DNA from: Bacteroidales bacterium UBA5429
GTDB taxonomy: Bacteria > Bacteroidota > Bacteroidia > Bacteroidales > WCHB1-69
Direction of reading: 5' to 3'
NCBI GenBank assembly: GCA_002427605.1
Contig: DIRT01000033.1
Span: forward strand, 1 to 34,315
DNA length: 34,315 nt
Shown in pieces: positions 14,921 to 22,685 of the stretch. The first letter of the stretch is position 1; every line of letters starts with the position of its first letter. The notes under the pieces are model-generated. The model was not told the DNA's origin. It worked only from the letters and a program-made list of their open reading frames with translations, and made no database searches. Both the position numbers and the translations under genes were made by a program.

Positions 14921-17029
14921 ATGCAACCTCAACTGCTTGATACTCCTATTGAATTTCTAAAAGGTGTAGGACCCAAAAGGGCGGAACTTTTTAAAAAAGA
15001 GTTTGAAATCTACACTTTTGAGGATCTGCTTCATTATTACCCATATCGCCACGTAGATAAGTCCCAAACACACCAAATCAAGGATATAGCCAGTGAAGGG
15101 GTTTATATCCAACTAAGAGGAAAAGTAGCTTCATATGAAATTTTAGGCGAACGATATAAGAGGAGATTAGTTGCTCAGTTTCATGATCAAAGCGGAAGAA
15201 TAGAGCTGGTTTGGTTCAATTCCATCAAGTGGATTGAGGATTTGTTGAAACGCAAAAGCGAATTTATTGTTTTTGGAAGACCAACTCTGTTCAATGGTCG
15301 TTGGAATATTACCCATCCGGAATTGGAAGATCCTATGAATCAGGCTCAATCAACGGTTTCAGTTGCTTTTCAGCCGCTTTATAATAGTAGTGAAAAAGCA
15401 AAAAAGGGGGGACTAGATTCCCGCGCTATATCCAAACTGATGGTAACGCTGCTCAACAACGTCAAAGATGCTGTACCGGAGCGGTTAAGCCCACAATTGA
15501 TCTCAAAATATAAACTTCTCCCTATTGGAGAAGCATTGGAAAACATCCACTACCCAAAAAGTAATGAACTGTTATCACAAGCAAAACTAAGAATTAAGTT
15601 TGATGAATTGTTCTTCACTCAACTGAAAATGCTCAAAATTAAGGTTGAAAATTCAGTAAAGAGCGAAGGATTTTTATTCCCTATTGTAGGTGAAACTTTT
15701 CACGATTATTATAGAAATCATCTCCCTTTCGAATTGACCAACGCTCAAAAAAGAGTAATTAAGGAGATCCATACTGACCTAAAAAGTGGCAAACAGATGA
15801 ATCGTTTGTTGCAAGGAGATGTAGGAAGTGGTAAAACCATCACTGCATTAATGGTGATGCTGATTGCCAAAGATAACGGGTATCAATCCTGTATGATGGC
15901 ACCGACTGAAATTCTGGCAACACAACATTATGAGTCGCTCAAACGCCTGCTGAAAGAGACCAAGGTTACTGTCGGATTCCTCTCCGGATCCACTAAAGAA
16001 AGTGAGCGAAAAGTATTGTTGGAGCAACTTTCTACCGGAGAAATCGATATTATTGTAGGGACACATGCCCTCATTGAAGACCGGGTTCAGTTTTCCAACT
16101 TAGGTTTAGTTGTAATCGATGAACAGCACCGTTTTGGAGTTGAACAGCGAGCTAAATTATGGAAAAAAAATGTCATCTTCCCTCATGTATTGGTGATGAC
16201 AGCCACTCCTATCCCACGAACCCTGGCGATGACAGTTTACGGAGATCTGGACCTGTCAGTGATTGATGAACTCCCTAAAGGACGTAAACCGATCATCACA
16301 AAACTCTTGTTTGAAAAGGATCGATTGGCACTCATCGGATTTATCAGACAACAGATTCAATTAGGACGACAAGTGTTTGTTGTTTACCCTCTCATAGAAG
16401 AATCAGAAAAAATGGACCTTTTTGACCTGATGGCAGGTTATGATGTCATGAGTCACCATTTCCCCTATCCGGAATTTGGTGTCGGCATTGTTCATGGTAA
16501 GATGAAAGCTGAAGAAAAAGAGGCAGGAATGCAAAACTTTGTTGAGAAAAGAACGCACATATTGCTGTCTACGACTGTCATTGAAGTTGGAATTGATATT
16601 CCCAATGCTTCAGTTATGGTAATTGAAAATGCAGAACGGTTCGGACTCTCTCAATTGCACCAGCTTCGTGGACGTGTTGGAAGGGGTGCTGAACAATCTT
16701 ACTGCATCTTAATGGGAGGACAAAAGATAAGCAAGGAGGGCAAAGAACGATTACGCGCTATGGTTCAAACTCAGGATGGATTTGAAATTGCCAATATAGA
16801 CCTGAGATTAAGAGGTCCGGGAGAACTGGAAGGGACCAGACAAAGTGGTATTTTGGATTTTAAACTGGCAGATATTATAAAAGATGAAAAACTGGTCGCA
16901 TTTACCCGTAATCTGGCTAAAGAGTTGTTGGAACAAGATCCCGAATTAAAAAAACCGGAACATAAACCGATCAAAAAACATCTGGATAGAATCATTGGTA
17001 AAAATCAACATTGGAGCAAAATTAGTTAA
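14921..17029 (+). CDS. recG: ATP-dependent DNA helicase RecG
   Basis: Superfamily 2 helicase that remodels stalled replication forks and branched recombination intermediates. From the ATG at 14921 it is 702 residues, close to the family norm. It has the N-terminal wedge OB domain with FLKGVGPKRAELF and DLLHYYPYRHVDKS, Walker A GDVGSGKT near 300-307, DEQH at 400-403, TATPIPRT near 427, and motif VI HQLRGRVGRG. The reading frame is open 61 codons further upstream, but that part would cover the -7 box and the divergent gene, so MQPQLLDTPIEF is the start. The gene rlmH follows after 3 bp. Confidence 0.96.
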   Translation: MQPQLLDTPIEFLKGVGPKRAELFKKEFEIYTFEDLLHYYPYRHVDKSQTHQIKDIASEGVYIQLRGKVASYEILGERYKRRLVAQFHDQSGRIELVWFNSIKWIEDLLKRKSEFIVFGRPTLFNGRWNITHPELEDPMNQAQSTVSVAFQPLYNSSEKAKKGGLDSRAISKLMVTLLNNVKDAVPERLSPQLISKYKLLPIGEALENIHYPKSNELLSQAKLRIKFDELFFTQLKMLKIKVENSVKSEGFLFPIVGETFHDYYRNHLPFELTNAQKRVIKEIHTDLKSGKQMNRLLQGDVGSGKTITALMVMLIAKDNGYQSCMMAPTEILATQHYESLKRLLKETKVTVGFLSGSTKESERKVLLEQLSTGEIDIIVGTHALIEDRVQFSNLGLVVIDEQHRFGVEQRAKLWKKNVIFPHVLVMTATPIPRTLAMTVYGDLDLSVIDELPKGRKPIITKLLFEKDRLALIGFIRQQIQLGRQVFVVYPLIEESEKMDLFDLMAGYDVMSHHFPYPEFGVGIVHGKMKAEEKEAGMQNFVEKRTHILLSTTVIEVGIDIPNASVMVIENAERFGLSQLHQLRGRVGRGAEQSYCILMGGQKISKEGKERLRAMVQTQDGFEIANIDLRLRGPGELEGTRQSGILDFKLADIIKDEKLVAFTRNLAKELLEQDPELKKPEHKPIKKHLDRIIGKNQHWSKIS

Positions 17030-17032
17030 AGC

Positions 17033-17506
17033 ATGAGAATTAAACTGATTTGTATCGGAAAAAAAGAAGCTGATCTATTTCAGGAAGCAATCCAGTTTTA
17101 TCAGAAAAAACTTGAATATTACTGTACTTTTGAATCAATTAGCATACCTTACCTAAAAAATATTCAATCTCTTTCTGTAGAAGAACAAAAAAAAAGAGAG
17201 GGTGAACTGCTATTGAGTAAAATTAATCCCGGAGATTATGTCATCCTTCTGGATGAACAAGGAAAAGAATATGGTTCTGTTGCTTTTTCAGAAGCTGTGC
17301 AACAATGGCTCAACAGAGGAATTAAAACCCTGATTTTTATCATTGGAGGTGCTTACGGCTTCTCTGAAGAGATTTATCAAAGAGGTAATGAAAAGCTCTC
17401 TTTGTCTAAAATGACCTTCACTCATTTAATGAGTCGTTTAATATTTATTGAACAATTATATCGCGCATTTACGATTATAAATCATGAGCCCTATCACCAT
17501 AAATAA
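17033..17506 (+). CDS. rlmH: 23S rRNA (pseudouridine1915-N3)-methyltransferase
   Basis: A SPOUT-class methyltransferase acting on pseudouridine 1915 of helix 69 in assembled 70S ribosomes. The 157 residues fit the family length. It has the N-terminal MRIKLICIGKK, the conserved LDEQGKEYGS, the AdoMet loop IGGAYGFS at 104-111, and the C-terminal LSKMTFTH, LIFIEQLYRAFTI and PYHHK with the tyrosine and histidines typical of RlmH. It starts 3 bp after recG and is probably translated from the same mRNA. Confidence 0.96.
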   Translation: MRIKLICIGKKEADLFQEAIQFYQKKLEYYCTFESISIPYLKNIQSLSVEEQKKREGELLLSKINPGDYVILLDEQGKEYGSVAFSEAVQQWLNRGIKTLIFIIGGAYGFSEEIYQRGNEKLSLSKMTFTHLMSRLIFIEQLYRAFTIINHEPYHHK

Positions 17507-17572
17507 TCTATAAATCAGGTAATCAATGAGTTAAAAATTAAAAAAAAAAACCTTTTGTTCCGATTTTTTTAT

Positions 17573-17580
17573 TATTTTTG
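17573..17580 (+). promoter_or_regulatory. -7 box of the C10 protease gene
   Basis: TATTTTTG lies 39 bp before the ATG at 17620. A TTTTG at 17553-17557 is 15 bp upstream, closer than the preferred spacing. It supports the start at 17620 over the upstream in-frame ATG at 17578, which overlaps the box. Confidence 0.5.
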
Positions 17581-17619
17581 TGGGGTTGTATTGTAATTAA
17601 AAAATCAAAAAATAAATTT

Positions 17620-19854
17620 ATGAAAAAATCTATTCTTTTATTCGTTTTGATGACAGTAGTAACGTTTGCATTTGCAAGTCGTACTGTTCCTGTAGAAGAC
17701 GCAAAACTGGTTTCAAAAAACTTTATAACTGAAATCTCAGGTAATCCAAATTTTCAATTATCCGACTTTACATTAGTTCATACCGAAACTGATGAAAATG
17801 GAGAAAGTTTATATTACTGTTTTCAAATTCGTGATTATGGATTCATTATGGTTTCCGCAACCTCATTGGCGCATCCTATCTTAGGTTTCACATTTGAAGA
17901 GAATTTTACAGATAATAACAACAACTATTTCATGTTGAAACATAGCGAGGAACTTTCTTTCTTAAAGAAAAATCCTGGTCAGGCTAAAAATCATTCTGCT
18001 GCCTGGAATCGTTATAGCTCTCCCTCCTTTGTACCTAATCAATCTAAAGATGGTAATGTGGGTGTTGAGCCATTGCTTACAACAACATGGAGTCAAGAAA
18101 AATATTACAATACCTATTGTCCTTTTGACTCAAGACCCAGCGAAACAGGAACTTCAGCTTCTCGTGATTACAGAGCATATAATGGTTGCGTTGCCGTAAA
18201 CTTAACCAATTTGATGTTCTATCACAGATGGCCTGAAAGCGGAAATAGTGGTATATCTTACATTCCAATAGATTATGACGTTGATCCTCCTCACATTTAT
18301 CCACGTCAAACTGTGAATTTTGCACAAAATACCTACAACTACAACACAATGTATGAAGGATCTCTTAATACTTACGTTAATGAACTCGCTAAGCTATTCT
18401 ACCATGCCGGAGTTTCTGTAAATATGTCATACGGAAATAATGGTTCCGGATCTAACTCTTTGAATGCAGTTGATGCATTGAAAGCAAATTGGAAAATGGA
18501 TCAGTTTTTATACAATTTGAGAAAAGATGACTTAAGTACAAGTGCATTTATTGACTCTATGGTCACTCAACTTGATAAAAATCTTCCTCTCTATTTTTCT
18601 GCTACAGTTAGTGGAGAAGATGGACACGCGTTTATGATCGATGGTTACATGGAAATTGAAGGTACAATCTATTTCCACTCTAATTTTGGTTGGGGAGGAT
18701 ATAAAAATGGTTATTACCTTTTTGGTAACTTTGACGGATATAATCAAGATGAAAGTATCTTGATGAATGTTATACCTAATACTGATGATATCGACGTATT
18801 AAAACCTTTAACTTCAACCGATACCATCACTGCTACTTTAGGAACTATTTCTGATGGATCAGGAGCATATAAATATCAACCCAATACTAATCGCTCATGG
18901 TTATTTAATACTCCGGGTGCTACAAAATATACTTTTAATTTTTCAAAAATTAAAACTGAAGCAAATGGTGACATTATCACTATTTACAATGGACCTACAG
19001 TTGCTTCAGGCGTTAAAGCTCAATTTAGCGGTAACTACCTGATGAAATCAACAAATGATGCCGGTGGTTTGTTCCAAAGTGTGTTTACCGGTGATGCTCT
19101 CCCTGGTCCTGTTGTTGTTAATGGTTCGTCTGTTTTAGTTACTTTTACATCAAATAGTAACGATATTACTGATTATGGATTTGTTATGAACTATAATGTA
19201 ACAACTACACCCGTTCCTCAAATGTGCTCCGGCGTTGTTATCTATCCTGGAACAGAAATTAATGGTGTTATTAGTGATAAGGCTCTTTCAGTTGCTGATG
19301 ATGTAAACTATGGAGCTGATAAAGAATGTCAATTTATTGGTAGAAACTTTACATACGTTGACAGATTTGCAATGGCTTTCACTAAATTTGACCTCATGGC
19401 TGGTGACTTTGTTGATGTATGGGATATTACAAACCAAAATATTCCCCAATTAGTTCAACGTTTCGATATCAATAATATGCCTAATGGAGCTTTCTATGTT
19501 AACTCTGGCAAATTCCAGGTTAACTTCGTTTCTGATAACTGGAAACAAGGAACAGGTTTCAAATTAGAGTATTATGCTATAGTTGGAATCCCCGGTAATA
19601 GTGGACTCGATAATGTAAATGTTTATCCAAATCCGGTTTCAGGAAATCTTAATGTTGCGATTACTACTGAATTAAATGAAACTATGCATTTCCAAATTTT
19701 TGATATGGCCGGTAAAATGATCTCTTCTGAAAGTGCTGAAGTATCAGGTGACTACGTTTATACTACTTCTGTTAATCATTTAGCCACAGGAATCTATATG
19801 ATACATATTAATACATCTAAAGGTAAGAGTGTTCACAAGTTTATCGTTGAATAA
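17620..19854 (+). CDS. Secreted C10-family (streptopain-like) cysteine protease with T9SS sorting domain
   Basis: The 744-residue pre-pro-protease starts with a signal peptide (MKKSILLFVLMTVVTFAFA). Residues from about 21 to 130 form a Spi-type propeptide (VPVEDAKLVSKNF, YCFQIRDYGFIMVSAT). The catalytic domain follows: LLTTTWSQEKYYNTYCP, nucleophile Cys190 in NGCVAVNLTNLMFYHRWP, catalytic His336 in DGHAFMIDGY, and FHSNFGWGGYKNGYY. Residues of about 395-530 resemble a CUB-like domain (SWLFNTPGATKYTFNF, DIITIYNGP, VTFTSNSN). The last 75 or so residues are a type A T9SS sorting domain (VNVYPNPVSGNLNV, GIYMIHI, HKFIVE). It should be exported by Sec, then T9SS, and released or surface-anchored. 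It is monocistronic with promoter and terminator, and no adjacent inhibitor gene is seen. Confidence 0.92.
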   Translation: MKKSILLFVLMTVVTFAFASRTVPVEDAKLVSKNFITEISGNPNFQLSDFTLVHTETDENGESLYYCFQIRDYGFIMVSATSLAHPILGFTFEENFTDNNNNYFMLKHSEELSFLKKNPGQAKNHSAAWNRYSSPSFVPNQSKDGNVGVEPLLTTTWSQEKYYNTYCPFDSRPSETGTSASRDYRAYNGCVAVNLTNLMFYHRWPESGNSGISYIPIDYDVDPPHIYPRQTVNFAQNTYNYNTMYEGSLNTYVNELAKLFYHAGVSVNMSYGNNGSGSNSLNAVDALKANWKMDQFLYNLRKDDLSTSAFIDSMVTQLDKNLPLYFSATVSGEDGHAFMIDGYMEIEGTIYFHSNFGWGGYKNGYYLFGNFDGYNQDESILMNVIPNTDDIDVLKPLTSTDTITATLGTISDGSGAYKYQPNTNRSWLFNTPGATKYTFNFSKIKTEANGDIITIYNGPTVASGVKAQFSGNYLMKSTNDAGGLFQSVFTGDALPGPVVVNGSSVLVTFTSNSNDITDYGFVMNYNVTTTPVPQMCSGVVIYPGTEINGVISDKALSVADDVNYGADKECQFIGRNFTYVDRFAMAFTKFDLMAGDFVDVWDITNQNIPQLVQRFDINNMPNGAFYVNSGKFQVNFVSDNWKQGTGFKLEYYAIVGIPGNSGLDNVNVYPNPVSGNLNVAITTELNETMHFQIFDMAGKMISSESAEVSGDYVYTTSVNHLATGIYMIHINTSKGKSVHKFIVE

Positions 19855-19874
19855 TTTTTATCTTTACATATCAT

Positions 19875-19901
19875 AAAGGCGGTTCAAACCCGCCTTTTTT
19901 T
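19875..19901 (+). terminator. Rho-independent terminator of the C10 protease gene
   Basis: AAAGGCGG and CCGCCTTT form an 8-bp stem around a short loop, followed by a T run, 20 bp after the stop codon. Confidence 0.92.
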
Positions 19902-19973
19902 ATAAAAAATAAAATATATAAAATTTGATAACGTTCTCAATTTTATATAGATCAATCTAAAACTCTTTGCCCT

Positions 19974-21017
19974 ATGAAAAAAATTTTAATTACAGGAGGT
20001 GCCGGATTTATTGGATCACATGTGGTACGCCTTTTTGTTAAAAAATATCCTTTCTATGAAATCTATAACCTGGATAAACTAACCTACGCCGGAAATCTGG
20101 AGAACTTAAAAGATGTTGAAAATGCCCCTAACTATCACTTCATTAAAGCGGATATTGTTGATTCTGATTTGATGCTGGAGCTTTTCAAAAAACATCAGTT
20201 TGATGGAGTACTCCACCTGGCAGCTGAATCTCATGTAGATCGATCTATTGAAAATCCAATGGAGTTTATCTATACCAATGTGGTTGGAACCGTTAATTTG
20301 CTGAACAGCGCACGTGCTATCTGGAAAGATCAATATCAAGGAAAACGTTTTTACCATATTTCTACCGACGAAGTATACGGATCATTATCTGAAGAAGGTT
20401 TATTCACAGAAACAACACCCTATGATCCACATAGTCCATACTCTGCATCAAAAGCTGCCTCAGATCACTTCGTAAGAGCTTACCACGATACTTATGGTCT
20501 ACCCGTAGTGATTTCCAACTGCTCTAACAACTACGGACCTAATCAGTTTCCTGAAAAATTGATCCCCCTCTTTATTCATAATATCAAAAATAATAAAGCA
20601 CTACCGGTATACGGAAAAGGAATCAATGTAAGAGACTGGTTGTATGTTGAAGATCACGCAAAAGCTATCGACCTGTTGTTTCATCAGGCTAAAGTGGGAG
20701 AAACTTACAATATTGGAGGAAATAATGAATGGCGTAATATTGACCTCATCAAGCAGCTCATCGCAATTATGGACCGCAAATTAGGTAGGCCGGAAGGAAC
20801 TTCCCTTTCACTCATTACGTTTGTAACCGACAGGGCAGGACACGATTTGCGCTACGCAATTGACGCTTCCAAAATCAAAAATGATTTGGGATGGGAACCT
20901 ACCATACAGTTTATTGAAGGATTTGAAAAAACAATCGACTGGTACCTGGAAAATGAAGAGTGGCTGAATAATATTGTCTCCGGTGAATATAAAAACTACG
21001 TTCCATCTCATCCATGA
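19974..21017 (+). CDS. rfbB: dTDP-glucose 4,6-dehydratase
   Basis: Converts dTDP-glucose to dTDP-4-keto-6-deoxyglucose, the branch point for rhamnose and other deoxysugars of surface glycans. This extended short-chain dehydrogenase has 347 residues, NAD-binding GGAGFIG at 8-14, HLAAESHVDRSI, the catalytic triad region STDEVYG (Thr131, Asp132, Glu133) and YSASK (Tyr156, Lys160), then NNYGPNQFPEKLIPLF. RfbA, rfbC and rfbD are not adjacent, so the final sugar is unknown. The next gene overlaps its stop by four bases (ATGA). Confidence 0.95.
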   Translation: MKKILITGGAGFIGSHVVRLFVKKYPFYEIYNLDKLTYAGNLENLKDVENAPNYHFIKADIVDSDLMLELFKKHQFDGVLHLAAESHVDRSIENPMEFIYTNVVGTVNLLNSARAIWKDQYQGKRFYHISTDEVYGSLSEEGLFTETTPYDPHSPYSASKAASDHFVRAYHDTYGLPVVISNCSNNYGPNQFPEKLIPLFIHNIKNNKALPVYGKGINVRDWLYVEDHAKAIDLLFHQAKVGETYNIGGNNEWRNIDLIKQLIAIMDRKLGRPEGTSLSLITFVTDRAGHDLRYAIDASKIKNDLGWEPTIQFIEGFEKTIDWYLENEEWLNNIVSGEYKNYVPSHP

Positions 21018-21928
21018 TTCGATATTTAGAATCTTCCGATATTGACCCTCAACAGTGGGACCGCTGTATTGCTGCTTCCGACTACTCTACTATTTTTGCC
21101 TCTTTTGACTTCTTATCCGCTGCAAGCGATACCTGGGGCGCTCTGATGACAGGAGAGTACGAAAGTGTGATGCCCTTGCCCTACCGCTCCCGATTTGGGA
21201 TGAGGTATATCTTCTCTCCCCCCTTTATTTCTAGATTAGGAATATATTCAAAAAATAAAATAGATCACGCTTTAGAAGAAAAGATGATCGAAATGATTCC
21301 TAAAAAATTTGTGCTTACAGATCTGGTTTTGAATCCTCTCCATCAATATCCCGGAACGACAACTCATGTTTCATACCAACTTGCTCTAAATCAAGAATAT
21401 GAGCAATTGAAAAAGCAATATAACGAAAATACTAAGCGCAATCTAAAAAAGGTCAATGAAGAGGAGTTAATTTACTCACAAGATGTTACTATAGAACAGG
21501 TTATAGAACTTTTTTCTAATAATAGAGGAGAAAATGTAAAGTTGCCTAAGCACTTTTATAGCACTTTACTCAAACTTTCAAAAGTAGCAGATCAACAAAG
21601 GTGTTTAGAGAAAAAAGCAGTCTATGACCTGTCGGGAAACTTGCTCGCCAGTGCACTTTTTTTACATGATTTTCAAAGAGTTTGGTTTTGGTTTTCCGGT
21701 CGAGATCAAGCAAAAAGTGAACAAATGGGGATGTTTTTTCTCATTGATCAATGGATTCGTAACCATGCTAACCGCGAGCTTATTTTGGATTTCAATGGCT
21801 CCAATAATCCCAACATTGCCCGGTTTTATCATGGTTTTGGAGCAGAAAAATATGAGTATCCATTCTATCAAAAGAAAAAAAAAGGAATAAAAATGTTCAT
21901 TAATGCCTATAAATATCTAATAAAATAG
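21014..21928 (+). CDS. FemAB/GNAT-like acyltransferase of unknown substrate
   Basis: The 304-residue cytosolic protein has the organisation of FemAB-like acyltransferases. The middle has YNENTKRNLKKVNEEEL (135-151), then LASALFLHDFQRVWFWFSGRD, and the C-terminal motif DFNGSNNPNIARFYHGFGA (259-277), which resembles the end of the acetyltransferase fold. Such proteins transfer aminoacyl or acyl groups to cell-wall or other amines. The donor and acceptor here are unknown. The start overlaps rfbB by ATGA, so the two are translationally coupled, which hints at a role in the sugar or envelope pathway, although the link may be only historical. Confidence 0.72.
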   Translation: MIRYLESSDIDPQQWDRCIAASDYSTIFASFDFLSAASDTWGALMTGEYESVMPLPYRSRFGMRYIFSPPFISRLGIYSKNKIDHALEEKMIEMIPKKFVLTDLVLNPLHQYPGTTTHVSYQLALNQEYEQLKKQYNENTKRNLKKVNEEELIYSQDVTIEQVIELFSNNRGENVKLPKHFYSTLLKLSKVADQQRCLEKKAVYDLSGNLLASALFLHDFQRVWFWFSGRDQAKSEQMGMFFLIDQWIRNHANRELILDFNGSNNPNIARFYHGFGAEKYEYPFYQKKKKGIKMFINAYKYLIK

Positions 21929-21936
21929 TATCTTTA
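21929..21936 (+). promoter_or_regulatory. Probable -7 box of upp
   Basis: TATCTTTA differs from TAnnTTTG only in the last base and lies 17 bp before the upp ATG, overlapping the stop codon region of the preceding gene. It could give upp its own transcript. Confidence 0.4.
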
Positions 21937-21953
21937 CAGAAAAAATAAGAATC

Positions 21954-22616
21954 ATGTTAACAGTACAAAATTTAGGGGCCACTAATTCAATTTTTAATCA
22001 GTTTATTGCTGAAATCAGAAGCATTAAGGATCAAGGAGATAGCATGCGTTTCAGACGCAATATGGAACGTATGGGAGAAATTTTTGCGTATGAAATCAGT
22101 AAAACATTGCGTTATAAAAAAGAGGAGATCTCAACTCCTTTTGGAGTTACTTCGATTCCATTAATCCAAAGACAACCTGTCATAGCGACCATTTTACGTG
22201 CCGGATTGCCACTCCATCAAGGGTTTCTCAACTATTTTGATAAAGCTGAAAATGCTTTTGTATCCGCTTACCGTAAGCATCACCGTGACAGAAGTTTTGA
22301 GATCCAGCTCGATTATATCTCTTGTCCCGAGATTACCAATAAGACCTTAATTATTACAGATCCTATGATCGCGACCGGACAATCGATGTGTATTGTTTAC
22401 GAAGCGCTGCTTGAGAACGGAAAACCTAAACATACTCACATTGTTACCTCCATCATCAGTTCTCAAGGATTAGAATACTTACAGAAACATCTTCCACCGT
22501 TAAAATGTACTCTTTGGGTAGGCGCAGTGGATGATGGATTAACAGCACAATCTTATATTGTACCCGGTTTGGGTGATGCCGGTGATTTGGCGTTTGGCAA
22601 TAAAGCCCAGGATTAA
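21954..22616 (+). CDS. upp: Uracil phosphoribosyltransferase
   Basis: Salvages uracil to UMP with PRPP. The 220 residues carry the family features RRNMERMGEIFAYEISKTL, ATILRAGLPLHQGF, the PRPP-binding loop ITDPMIATGQSM (134-145), IVTSIISSQGLEYL and the uracil-binding end YIVPGLGDAGDLAFG. It lies 25 bp after the FemAB-like gene and is convergent with gcvP. A shared C-rich/G-rich hairpin separates the two. Confidence 0.95.
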   Translation: MLTVQNLGATNSIFNQFIAEIRSIKDQGDSMRFRRNMERMGEIFAYEISKTLRYKKEEISTPFGVTSIPLIQRQPVIATILRAGLPLHQGFLNYFDKAENAFVSAYRKHHRDRSFEIQLDYISCPEITNKTLIITDPMIATGQSMCIVYEALLENGKPKHTHIVTSIISSQGLEYLQKHLPPLKCTLWVGAVDDGLTAQSYIVPGLGDAGDLAFGNKAQD

Positions 22617-22653
22617 TTTAGTTTATTATTTTTCTTTTGGAAATAAAAAAAAA

Positions 22654-22675
22654 GGGGGGACGCAAATTCCCCCCT
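22654..22675 (-). terminator. Terminator between upp and gcvP, strongest for gcvP
   Basis: A stem GGGGGGA / TCCCCCC closes around a 7-8 base loop. Read on the minus strand it is followed by nine T residues, an ideal terminator 10 bp after the gcvP stop. Read on the plus strand the tail is TCTTTG, so it may also slow upp transcripts. Confidence 0.85.
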
Positions 22676-22685
22676 CTTTGATTCT

